Assembly (NCBI RefSeq): GCF_001050015.1
Contig: NZ_CVTB01000316.1
Coordinates: forward strand, 1-13,867
Source: Mycolicibacterium malmesburyense
GTDB lineage: Bacteria; Actinomycetota; Actinomycetes; Mycobacteriales; Mycobacteriaceae
Reading direction: 5' to 3'
DNA: 13,867 nucleotides
The position numbers and the translations under genes are program-made. Below are positions 1 through 6,087 of this stretch, one piece after another (the stretch's first letter is position 1; every line of letters starts with the position of its first letter). The notes beneath the pieces are model-generated. The model did not search any database. It saw only the letters and a program-made list of their open reading frames with translations, and was not told the DNA's origin.

Positions 1-1
1 G

Positions 2-148
2 ATGATGCCGCGCCGCAGACAAACCCGCGAACAGGACCGCCGCGACCGCATCAACGCCGAACGGCGACGCCGCAGCGAGTTGATCGCCGAACAGGAACAA
101 CGACGCCAAGCGTGGCTCGCCGCGAACTACAAGCCGCCGCCCTTCTGA
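2..148 (+). CDS. C-terminal tail of a gene entering from the left (possibly HNH/DUF222 13E12-type)
   Basis: An open frame enters from the left edge and stops at TGA 146-148, giving about 48 visible residues. The peptide is extremely rich in Arg, Glu and Gln (RRRQTREQDRRDRINAERRR), followed by a short hydrophilic stretch, and ends in PPPF. Strongly basic tails ending in a proline-rich PPPF-like motif are familiar from mycobacterial DUF222/HNH endonuclease proteins of the 13E12 repeat family, so that is my guess. No catalytic domain lies inside the window, so the identity is inference from composition alone. The two ATG codons at the left edge are probably internal Met codons, because the composition reads as a protein tail rather than a start. 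The next gene on the same strand begins 127 nt downstream, so it need not be in the same operon. Confidence 0.45.
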   Translation: MMPRRRQTREQDRRDRINAERRRRSELIAEQEQRRQAWLAANYKPPPF

Positions 149-275
149 CCAGCGGGCCGCGCGCTCGACCCCTGAAGATTGACGAAGTAGCCAATTTCGG
201 GATTCACGCCTCTAAGCTGCCCTTCAAGATCAATCCTTTGTGGTTGGACCAAGGACCGTAGGAGACAGTGAGTCG
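149..275. promoter_or_regulatory. Intergenic region ahead of the lipoprotein gene, with weak promoter-like boxes
   Basis: These 127 nt separate the left-edge gene from the lipoprotein gene and are noticeably less GC-rich than the coding regions around them. A TTGACG box (179-184) resembles a -35 element. A TAnnnT-type box, TAAGCT, lies at 213-218, but 28 nt from TTGACG, which is too far for the two to form one promoter. A Shine-Dalgarno-like GGAG sits at 261-264, eleven nucleotides before the chosen ATG. I see no tRNA and no strong hairpin. A promoter probably lies here, but its exact boxes are uncertain. Confidence 0.3.
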
Positions 276-965
276 ATGACAAACCTCCCTGTAGCGACGG
301 CGGCGGGTCTGTTCGCGATCGCTCTGAGCCTCGGGCTCGTTGGCTGTGATTCAAGTGGTGACAGGGCGGCCGCGACGACGACCCCGGCGACGAGTGAGAC
401 CGCCACGACCGCCGCGCCCAGCCCGCCGCCCGACGACGATGACGACACGATCAACGAGTACGTCACCGAAAGCGATATCGCGGAGACGCCGATCAAACCC
501 GGCGAGCCCGGAACCCCAACCTTCAACTTCCCGATCCCACCCGGATGGACCGACGCGGGCGAGGCGACGCCGGAGTGGGCCTACGGCGCCATCGTCTACG
601 ACAGCCCGAAGGATCCGAATGATCCGCCGGACATGTACGCGATCGCCTCGAAGCTCACCGGCAACGTCGATCAGGCAAAGATCTTCGAATACGCGCCGGA
701 GCAGCTGGAAGACATGGCCGAGTTCAAGCCGTTGGCAGAACCGGCGATGGGCAAATTCGGTGGCTTCGACGCCCTTTCGTACGCAGGCACATTCATGAAC
801 GACGGTCAGAAGCGTTTCGTCGCACAGAAGACGGTCGTCGTGCCGGCGACGGACGGTGTGTTCGTCCTGCAACTGAACGCGGACAGTCCCGAGACCGAAC
901 AGAACGCGATAACCGACGCCATCAAGGTGATCGATGAGCAGACGACCATCACCCCGCCGTCATGA
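276..965 (+). CDS. LpqN/LpqT-family cell-envelope lipoprotein
   Basis: This 229-residue protein has a lipoprotein signal peptide: a hydrophobic segment over residues 5-22 and a lipobox LVGC with Cys24 as the predicted lipidated residue. Next comes a low-complexity linker rich in Thr, Ala and Pro with a run of five Asp (about residues 28-55), which would hold the domain off the membrane. From about residue 80 onward it carries the features of the mycobacterial LpqN/LpqT family: a PIPPGW motif, an EWAYGAIVYD-like segment and a SKLTGNVD segment. Members are surface-exposed lipoproteins without a catalytic motif; LpqN of M. tuberculosis has been linked to host-protein binding, but transferring that role here would be speculation. 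I chose ATG 276 because the signal peptide starts there and GGAG lies upstream; the open frame reaching back to GTG 240 adds only hydrophilic residues. The next gene starts 55 nt downstream on the same strand. Confidence 0.85.
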   Translation: MTNLPVATAAGLFAIALSLGLVGCDSSGDRAAATTTPATSETATTAAPSPPPDDDDDTINEYVTESDIAETPIKPGEPGTPTFNFPIPPGWTDAGEATPEWAYGAIVYDSPKDPNDPPDMYAIASKLTGNVDQAKIFEYAPEQLEDMAEFKPLAEPAMGKFGGFDALSYAGTFMNDGQKRFVAQKTVVVPATDGVFVLQLNADSPETEQNAITDAIKVIDEQTTITPPS

Positions 966-1020
966 TCGCCCGCACCATCCGATACCCAAAGCACCCGCTT
1001 ACCGACGGAGACGTATCGAT

Positions 1021-1335
1021 ATGAGAATCCGGAACACGGCTCCAGTGCTCTTACTGGCTTCGGTGTGTAGCGCCGTGCTGATGTCGTCCTCACTGCTGAC
1101 CGCGCCACCGGCGTTCGCGCAGTGCAAGGCCAGCGAGGTGTGGGACCAGCGAACCGGGGTGTGCTGGGCGCAATCCCAGACCACGCTCGGGGTACCGGGC
1201 ACAGGCGGTTGGTGTAAGCCCGGCAGGATCGGACTGTGCATGTCGGCCTGGCAGAATTCACAGGTCCCGGGCGCGAACCTCAAACCCGCACCGCCGGGGG
1301 GACCAGCGCCACGCGCGACCTGGCCCAACCGCTGA
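1021..1335 (+). CDS. Small secreted protein with four cysteines, function unknown
   Basis: This 104-residue protein begins with a classical Sec signal peptide: a basic start (MRIR), a hydrophobic core, and an AFA-Q site suggesting cleavage after about residue 36. The mature part is about 68 residues and holds four Cys (in QCK, GVCW, GWCK and GLCM), enough for two disulfide bonds. Its C-terminus is rich in Pro and Gly (PAPPGGPAPR). The frame is open upstream to 934, but only ATG 1021 gives a signal peptide, and a GGAG-like sequence lies about 15 nt before it. It resembles the many short secreted Cys-containing mycobacterial proteins with no assigned role; I recognise no domain. It may be co-transcribed with the lipoprotein gene 55 nt upstream. 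Its end faces the VOC gene with only 12 nt between the stop codons. Confidence 0.75.
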   Translation: MRIRNTAPVLLLASVCSAVLMSSSLLTAPPAFAQCKASEVWDQRTGVCWAQSQTTLGVPGTGGWCKPGRIGLCMSAWQNSQVPGANLKPAPPGGPAPRATWPNR

Positions 1336-1347
1336 CGGTCAGAACAG

Positions 1348-1785
1348 CTAGCCCGGGATGGCCGACAGGTCCGCGAGTTGGGTCAGGCGCACGCTGTTGC
1401 CGGAGGGATCGCGGAATCCGCAGTCGATGCCGTACGGCATCTCATGTGGCTCCTCGGTGAACTCGACTCCGCGCGAACGCATTTCCTCATAGGAGGCTTG
1501 ACAGTCCTCCGTGGTCAGGAACACCGTGCCCGCGAAGCCCTTGGCCGTCAGATCCAGCACCTGCCTGCGGGTCGCCTCGTCCATGACCGGTTCGCCGGGT
1601 ACGGCCATCAACACGATCGACACATCGTCCTGACCGGGCGGACCGACGGTCAACCAACGGAAGATGCCATCGACATCGGGCAGCGAAACATCCTGGCGCA
1701 CTTCCATACCGACCTTCTCGGTCCAGAACTTCAGTGCCGCTTCTTGGTCGTGAACCCAGAGGTGGGCGCTCGCGATTTTGATCAT
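1348..1785 (-). CDS. VOC-superfamily (glyoxalase/bleomycin-resistance fold) protein
   Basis: This 145-residue protein has the length and pattern of a single-chain VOC protein built from two beta-alpha-beta-beta-beta modules. The first module runs from about residue 1 to 65, starting IASAHLWVHDQEAALKFWTEKVG, where His8 sits in the usual first metal-ligand position. The second covers about residues 85-137, with FLTTEDCQASYEEMRSRGVEF and the hallmark FRDPSGN turn. The usual last metal-ligand Glu after DPSGN is replaced here (GNSVRLTQ), so metal-dependent catalysis is uncertain; a binding or resistance role is also possible. The substrate cannot be read from sequence. It starts 9 nt after the stop of the AraC-type gene, so the two almost certainly form one transcript. 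Small AraC regulators next to VOC genes are a common actinobacterial pairing, which suggests that the regulator controls this gene. Confidence 0.85.
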   Translation of the reverse strand: MIKIASAHLWVHDQEAALKFWTEKVGMEVRQDVSLPDVDGIFRWLTVGPPGQDDVSIVLMAVPGEPVMDEATRRQVLDLTAKGFAGTVFLTTEDCQASYEEMRSRGVEFTEEPHEMPYGIDCGFRDPSGNSVRLTQLADLSAIPG

Positions 1786-1794
1786 GCCTCGACG

Positions 1795-2250
1795 CTACGG
1801 TCGGTCGTTCCTTCGCGTCTTCTCCCCGTGTGCTGTCTTGCGCACGCGGCTGTCGGCGGGAGGCCGGGTGTCGCGCTTGAGGATGCAACTGGGGACCCGG
1901 GCGTGGATCGCCGCCGGCGGCAGGCTCGCCCGGTACGCGGCGGGCGGTAACCCGTACACCCGCGCGAAACTGGTGGTGAACGACCCCACGCTCTGCAACC
2001 CCACCATCACGCAGATGTCGGCGACCGACCGATCGGTGTAGCGCAACAGCGCCGCGGCGCGCTCGAGGCGCCGCGTCTGCAGATACGCGCGCGGGGTCTC
2101 GCCGAAGGTGCGGGTGAACATCCGGCTGAAGTGCGCCCGCGACAGGCCCGCGGCCGCGGCGAGGTCGTCGACGGTGATCGGCTCGGCGTACCGCGCGTCG
2201 ACCAGATCCTTGGCGCGCAGCAGGTAGCGCGCCGGAGGCACCTGGACCAT
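1795..2250 (-). CDS. Single-domain AraC/XylS-family transcriptional regulator
   Basis: This 151-residue protein consists of little more than the AraC DNA-binding domain. The first helix-turn-helix is near residues 25-50 (ITVDDLAAAAGLSRAHFSRMF), followed by the linker helix FGETPRAYLQTRRLERAAALL. The second helix-turn-helix is around residues 75-105 (SVADICVMVGLQSVGSFTTSF) and ends in the typical F-x-R-x-x-G-x-P-P-x-x-Y-R box. The sensor domain normally N-terminal to this is absent, and a basic tail of about 35 residues follows, so the inducer, if any, must act differently. I start it at ATG 2248-2250: the longer open frame to 2373 would run antisense into rnpB and adds no conserved residues. 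A CATACT box on the minus strand (2262-2257) lies six nucleotides before this ATG, which would suit a leaderless mRNA. It is followed after 9 nt by the VOC gene. Confidence 0.85.
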   Translation of the reverse strand: MVQVPPARYLLRAKDLVDARYAEPITVDDLAAAAGLSRAHFSRMFTRTFGETPRAYLQTRRLERAAALLRYTDRSVADICVMVGLQSVGSFTTSFARVYGLPPAAYRASLPPAAIHARVPSCILKRDTRPPADSRVRKTAHGEKTRRNDRP

Positions 2251-2292
2251 GCGCCAAGTATGTCGAACTCGCGGAACAGCGGCGAGACGCAG

Positions 2293-2298
2293 TACGTT
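2293..2298 (+). promoter_or_regulatory. Possible -10 box of rnpB
   Basis: TACGTT lies about seven nucleotides before the predicted 5' end of RNase P RNA (about 2306), where a -10 element should be. I found no clear -35 box upstream. The 55 nt between the AraC start codon and rnpB must hold promoters for both divergent genes. Confidence 0.3.
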
Positions 2299-2305
2299 GA
2301 ACCCG

Positions 2306-2728
<423 letters not shown>

Positions 2729-2757
2729 CCCCGCAGGCCGTCCGGCCGACGGCGGGG
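2729..2757 (+). terminator. GC-rich hairpin between rnpB and the CYTH-CHAD gene, possible shared terminator
   Basis: CCCCGC (2729-2734) pairs with GCGGGG (2752-2757), and a second stem GGCC/GGCC (2736-2739 with 2744-2747) lies inside. The structure directly follows helix P1 of rnpB and abuts the stop codon of the convergent gene. It has no T-run, which is usual for mycobacterial terminators. It could serve both strands; function is inferred from position only. Confidence 0.45.
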
Positions 2758-4248
2758 TCACCGCGCCTTGCGCACCGCCTTGGCGAGCTTCTTGAGCGCG
2801 GCGTCCAACTGGTCCCGCGAACTCTGCGCGAGCTCCTCCTCGATCCGGTAGAGCAGTCCGTAGGTGAACGTGTCCTCACCGGCGGCGTGCGCGGCCTCGG
2901 CCTGCTGGCTGAGATGCGTCCGGCTGACGACGCTGTCCTGGTGATCTCCGAGCATCGACTGGATCTTCTTGGCCCGGTCCGACACCTTGTCCTGCCCGGT
3001 GGCTGCGGCCGTGTAGCGAAGGCGTTTGGCGCCCTTGCGGATTCGGTGCAGCGCCTCATCCTTGTCCTCGTCGGCCTCGGCGGCGGCCTTCGCCGCCTTG
3101 CGGACACGCTTGTAGGCCGCGTCGATCGTCGCCTGATCGCGCTCCTCCTCGTCCTGCGGCGGCACCGGCTCCGCGGCGACCAGCCCCTCGAGGGCGTCGA
3201 GCAACCGGAAGTACCGCTGCGAGCGCATCGCGATCAGCGACCGGCGCAGCCCGGCCGCGTACCGGCGCTTGGCACCCTCGACCAGCCGCTCGCGGACCGG
3301 TCCGCGGACCAACTCCTCCGGCAGCTCGTCGAGCGCCTTCTCATAGCGTTCGGCCAGCACCTCGGCGTCGCGCGCCACGCCCAGGATCGCGGCTAGCTGT
3401 CGCAGCTCGTCGAGGATCCAGGCATCGTCGGAGATGCCGAACGCGTCGCGCGAGGTTTGCAGCACGCTGCGGATCTTGCGCGTCGTCACCCGCATCTGGT
3501 GCACCGAATCCGGCACGTCGGCGCGCACCGCGCGGTCCCACTCGATCAGCTGCTCGACCTGTTCGGCCACCGCCCGGTGCACCGCGTCGGCCGGCGCCGA
3601 CTCGTCCTGCGGCGCCGACGACTCCGCCAGCACCCGCGCCAACTTCGAACCGCTGGCCGCCGGCACGGCTCCGGCGTCGATCAACCGATTCGACAGCCGG
3701 TCGAGCAGCTCGCGGTCGGCGCCGTCGATCAGTTCCAGTTCCCACTCGCGCCACGTCTGTTCCGTACCGTCCGGCTCGGCGGACGCGGTCACCTGGTCGT
3801 CGCAGAACTCCGCCACCGGCGACCCGTCGGGGCCGTAGAGCATGTCGACGGTGCGCCGGGTGGAGATGCGCGCGACCGGCTGCAGCGGATGGTCGCGCAC
3901 GATGGCCAACACGATGTCGCGCAGCGCCTCGGGCGCCACCACATCGTCGTCACCCAGAGCGTCCTCGCCCAACGGCTCCCTGACCTCGGTGCGGGCGTCG
4001 GGGCCCGCAGGCAGTTTGAGATGCCAACCCTCGTCCGGGCCGCCGGAACGCCTGCGCAGCGTGATGCGTCGTGCGGCCAGGTCGTGGTCGGGGGTGTCGA
4101 AGTAGACGGCCTCCAGGTGATGCGCCGGCGACCGCTCGACGCGGGCCACCGACGACAACCCTTCGAATGACGGCGACACTGTCGATTCGACGACGTCGAA
4201 CTTGCGCTCGACCTCCAGATGCCTCTTCGACTCGTCGCTTTTGCCCAT
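2758..4248 (-). CDS. CYTH-CHAD domain protein (putative triphosphate/polyphosphate metabolism)
   Basis: This 496-residue protein has two domains. The N-terminal CYTH/triphosphate-tunnel domain (about residues 8-208) begins with the diagnostic ExExK motif (Glu12, Glu14, Lys16). It also keeps the charged strands expected to line the tunnel: RITLRRR near 61-67, WHLKLP at 75-80, ARISTRR at 126-132, VAEFCDDQV at 145-153 and REWELELID. All key positions look intact. The C-terminal CHAD domain (about 222-490) carries both signature helices, VHQMRVTTRKIRS (249-261) and LHRIRKGAKRLRYT, whose conserved His, Arg and Lys residues in this family bind polyphosphate. Rv2226 of M. tuberculosis, near panB, is the likely counterpart. 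A phosphohydrolase acting on triphosphate or polyphosphate, with CHAD as the polyphosphate anchor, is the best guess; the actual substrate is unproven. No clear ribosome binding site precedes ATG 4248. It is divergent from the crotonase gene, 64 nt away. Confidence 0.93.
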   Translation of the reverse strand: MGKSDESKRHLEVERKFDVVESTVSPSFEGLSSVARVERSPAHHLEAVYFDTPDHDLAARRITLRRRSGGPDEGWHLKLPAGPDARTEVREPLGEDALGDDDVVAPEALRDIVLAIVRDHPLQPVARISTRRTVDMLYGPDGSPVAEFCDDQVTASAEPDGTEQTWREWELELIDGADRELLDRLSNRLIDAGAVPAASGSKLARVLAESSAPQDESAPADAVHRAVAEQVEQLIEWDRAVRADVPDSVHQMRVTTRKIRSVLQTSRDAFGISDDAWILDELRQLAAILGVARDAEVLAERYEKALDELPEELVRGPVRERLVEGAKRRYAAGLRRSLIAMRSQRYFRLLDALEGLVAAEPVPPQDEEERDQATIDAAYKRVRKAAKAAAEADEDKDEALHRIRKGAKRLRYTAAATGQDKVSDRAKKIQSMLGDHQDSVVSRTHLSQQAEAAHAAGEDTFTYGLLYRIEEELAQSSRDQLDAALKKLAKAVRKAR

Positions 4249-4300
4249 AGTGCGAGACAGATTGCCACACGCGGGTGAACACCGGCGAGCACGCCGAAGC

Positions 4301-4313
4301 TAAAGTCCCCGTG
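4301..4313 (+). promoter_or_regulatory. -10 box and transcription start of a leaderless crotonase mRNA
   Basis: TAAAGT (4301-4306) fits the mycobacterial TAnnnT -10 consensus. Six nucleotides separate it from GTG 4313, so transcription should start at the initiation codon itself. There is no Shine-Dalgarno sequence ahead of the GTG, which supports a leaderless reading. No good -35 box is visible. Confidence 0.55.
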
Positions 4314-5092
4314 TGACCGATTACGAAACGCTGACCTTCGAGCAGACCGGCGCCGTCGCCCGCATCACGCTGAACCGACCCGACGCGGCAAACGGCATGA
4401 ACGGCACCATGACTCGTGAACTGGCCGACGCCGCCAAGCGGTGTGACACCGCAGCCACCAAGGTCGTGGTGCTCACCGGGGCGGGTCGGTTCTTCTGCGC
4501 AGGCGGCGATTTGAAGGACTTCGCGGCCTCCGACGACCGCGGCGCACACATCAAGGGCGTGGCCGATGATCTGCACCGCGCGATCTCGACCTTCGCGCGG
4601 ATGAACGCGGTGGTCATCACCGCGGTGAACGGCACCGCTGCCGGCGCGGGATTCTCGCTCGCGGCGACCGGCGATCTGGTGCTGGCCGCCGAGTCCGCGT
4701 CGTTCACGATGGCCTACACCCGGGTCGGGCTGAGCCCCGACGGCAGCGCCTCCTACTACCTGCCGCGGCTCATCGGCATCACCAAGACCAAGGAGCTCAT
4801 GCTGACCAACCGCACCCTGTCGGCGCAGGAGGCGTCAGCGTGGGGGCTGGTGACTGGGGTGGTGCCCGACGCCGAACTGGCCGAGCGGGCCACGAAGCTG
4901 GCCGATCAGATGGCGTCCACGTCCGCCGGATCCAACGGCGGGGTCAAGCAGTTGCTGCTCGGCACGTTCGGCAACGGGCTCGAGGAACAGATGGAACTCG
5001 AGGGCCGGCTGATCGCCGCGCGCGCGGCCTCCAGCGACGGACGAGAAGGCGTCGACGCCTTCCTGGCCAAGCGAAAGGCGGAGTTCGCCTAG
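4313..5092 (+). CDS. Enoyl-CoA hydratase/isomerase (crotonase) family enzyme, PaaG-like active site
   Basis: This 259-residue protein has the normal crotonase length and fold signatures: ITLNRPD-type strand near residue 18, the CoA-binding and oxyanion-hole segment FCAGGDLK (61-68), and the second oxyanion segment [12 protein letters not shown] (106-117). The active-site loop reads [14 protein letters not shown] (139-152). It lacks the catalytic Glu pair of true enoyl-CoA hydratases and instead has Asp143 at the place where PaaG-type isomerases carry their single acidic residue. I therefore favour double-bond isomerisation or a related reaction on an acyl-CoA over classical hydration; the substrate is unknown. 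The start is GTG 4313, set by the start of homologous sequence and by the -10 box six nucleotides upstream. It converges on panB, and the two stop codons overlap within 5089-5092. Confidence 0.9.
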   Translation: MTDYETLTFEQTGAVARITLNRPDAANGMNGTMTRELADAAKRCDTAATKVVVLTGAGRFFCAGGDLKDFAASDDRGAHIKGVADDLHRAISTFARMNAVVITAVNGTAAGAGFSLAATGDLVLAAESASFTMAYTRVGLSPDGSASYYLPRLIGITKTKELMLTNRTLSAQEASAWGLVTGVVPDAELAERATKLADQMASTSAGSNGGVKQLLLGTFGNGLEEQMELEGRLIAARAASSDGREGVDAFLAKRKAEFA

Positions 5093-5925
5093 AAGGAGTG
5101 CTCGTCGGCGGGGAACACCCCGCCGGCGACCTCTTCGGCGTATTGCTCTGCGGCGCGGCGCAATTCGTCGCCGACGGCGCCGAAGCGCTTCACGAACTTC
5201 GCGGTCTTGCCGCTTGTCATGCCCGCCATGTCCTGCCACACCAAGACCTGCGCATCGCAGTTCGGGCCCGCGCCGATGCCGATGGTGGGGATGGTCAGCT
5301 TGCCGGTGATCTGGGTGGCCAGCTCGGCGGGCACCATCTCCATGACGACGGAGAACGCGCCGGCTTCCTGCACAGCGATGGCGTCGTGAATGGTCTGCTC
5401 GCCGGCGTCGCCGCGGCCCTGGACCCGGAAGCCGCCGAGCCCGTTGACGCTCTGCGGCGTGAACCCGATGTGCGCCATCACCGGGATGCCCGCCGCGCTG
5501 AGCGTCGCGATCTGCTCGGCCACGCGCTCACCGCCCTCGAGCTTGACGGCGTGCGCACCGGTCTCCTTGAGGAAACGCGTCGCGGTGGCCAGGGCCTGCT
5601 GCGGTCCGCCCTCGTAGCTGCCGAACGGCAGGTCGGCTACCACGAGCGCGTGCGGGGCGCCGCGCACCACGCCGCGGACCAGCGGGATCAGCTCGTCGAT
5701 CGTCACCGGCACGGTGGTGTCGTAGCCGTAGACGACGTTGGCGGCCGAATCGCCGACCAGCAGCACCGGGATGCCCGCGTCATCGAAGACGCGCGCGGTG
5801 GAGTAGTCGTAGGCGGTGAGCATGGCCCACTTGTGGCCTTCGGCCTTCCACTTCTGGAGATGCAAAGTGCGTACTTTGGTGCGCGGAGCGGACGAGGCAG
5901 TCCCGTACACGGTCTGCTCAGACAT
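5089..5925 (-). CDS. panB: 3-methyl-2-oxobutanoate hydroxymethyltransferase (ketopantoate hydroxymethyltransferase)
   Basis: PanB transfers a hydroxymethyl group from 5,10-methylenetetrahydrofolate to 2-oxoisovalerate, giving ketopantoate, the first committed step of pantothenate and hence coenzyme A synthesis in the cytoplasm. The 278-residue length fits the family. The TIM-barrel motifs are all present: [11 protein letters not shown] (34-44), VGDS with metal-ligand Asp59, [10 protein letters not shown] with Asp98, VKLEGG with Lys128 and Glu130, AHIGFTPQ (151-158), VMEMVP with the probable catalytic Glu196, and [18 protein letters not shown] start it at ATG 5923-5925, preceded on the minus strand by a strong GGGGGA about six nucleotides away; the longer frame to 6075 adds unrelated residues. 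A TAACAT box on the minus strand (6029-6024) could be its -10, implying a leader of about 90 nt that contains the hairpin region described separately. No other pantothenate gene is adjacent. Confidence 0.97.
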   Translation of the reverse strand: MSEQTVYGTASSAPRTKVRTLHLQKWKAEGHKWAMLTAYDYSTARVFDDAGIPVLLVGDSAANVVYGYDTTVPVTIDELIPLVRGVVRGAPHALVVADLPFGSYEGGPQQALATATRFLKETGAHAVKLEGGERVAEQIATLSAAGIPVMAHIGFTPQSVNGLGGFRVQGRGDAGEQTIHDAIAVQEAGAFSVVMEMVPAELATQITGKLTIPTIGIGAGPNCDAQVLVWQDMAGMTSGKTAKFVKRFGAVGDELRRAAEQYAEEVAGGVFPADEHSF

Positions 5926-5933
5926 CGTTGTCC

Positions 5934-5943
5934 CCCAATTGGG
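5934..5943. promoter_or_regulatory. 10-bp palindrome next to the panB ribosome binding site
   Basis: CCCAATTGGG is a perfect 10-bp palindrome lying directly upstream of, and overlapping, the panB Shine-Dalgarno region on the minus strand. It might be an operator or affect translation, but a palindrome this short can arise by chance. Confidence 0.25.
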
Positions 5944-6000
5944 TGGGTCGGGTCGAATCCTCGAGGCCGATGGTCGGTCCCCGGGTTCGTCTGACCCACC
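5942..6000 (+). repeat. 59-nt extended imperfect hairpin in the panB/acyltransferase intergenic region
   Basis: The outer arms GGTGGGTC (5942-5949) and GACCCACC (5993-6000) match perfectly. Further in, CGAATCC (5954-5960) pairs with GGGTTCG (5983-5989), and CCGA (5967-5970) pairs with TCGG (5974-5977) around a TGG loop. Extra pairs at 5950-5952/5990-5992, 5963/5981 and 5965-5966/5978-5979 make it almost continuous. Four positions pair as G-U in plus-strand RNA but would be C-A mismatches in minus-strand RNA, against one position (5964/5980) where the reverse holds. The structure therefore seems better suited to a plus-strand transcript, although the known reader of this region (panB) is on the minus strand. 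Role unknown: leader element, antisense RNA, terminator or DNA element. Confidence 0.6.
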
Positions 6001-6023
6001 AAGTCTGCCACTCGGTGTCCGAG

Positions 6024-6029
6024 ATGTTA
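6024..6029 (-). promoter_or_regulatory. Possible -10 box of panB
   Basis: Read on the minus strand this is TAACAT, a TAnnnT match, which would place the panB transcription start near 6017 and give a leader of about 92 nt. I see no convincing -35 box at 17-18 nt upstream. Confidence 0.35.
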
Positions 6030-6074
6030 AAAGGGCTGTTGAGTGGATTTGCTCACACCCGCCCTCACCGGGCA

Positions 6075-6087
6075 TAGCATCGGCGCA
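6075..6087 (+). promoter_or_regulatory. -10 box and leaderless start of the WS/DGAT gene
   Basis: TAGCAT (6075-6080) fits TAnnnT and stands six nucleotides before ATG 6087. With no Shine-Dalgarno sequence between, this points to a leaderless mRNA. A TTGCTC at 6049-6054 could be a -35 box, but the 20-nt spacer is long. Confidence 0.5.

Noticed and set aside
5926..6075. Longer panB start
   Set aside because: The added residues match no PanB; ATG 5925 has a strong Shine-Dalgarno sequence and gives the expected length.
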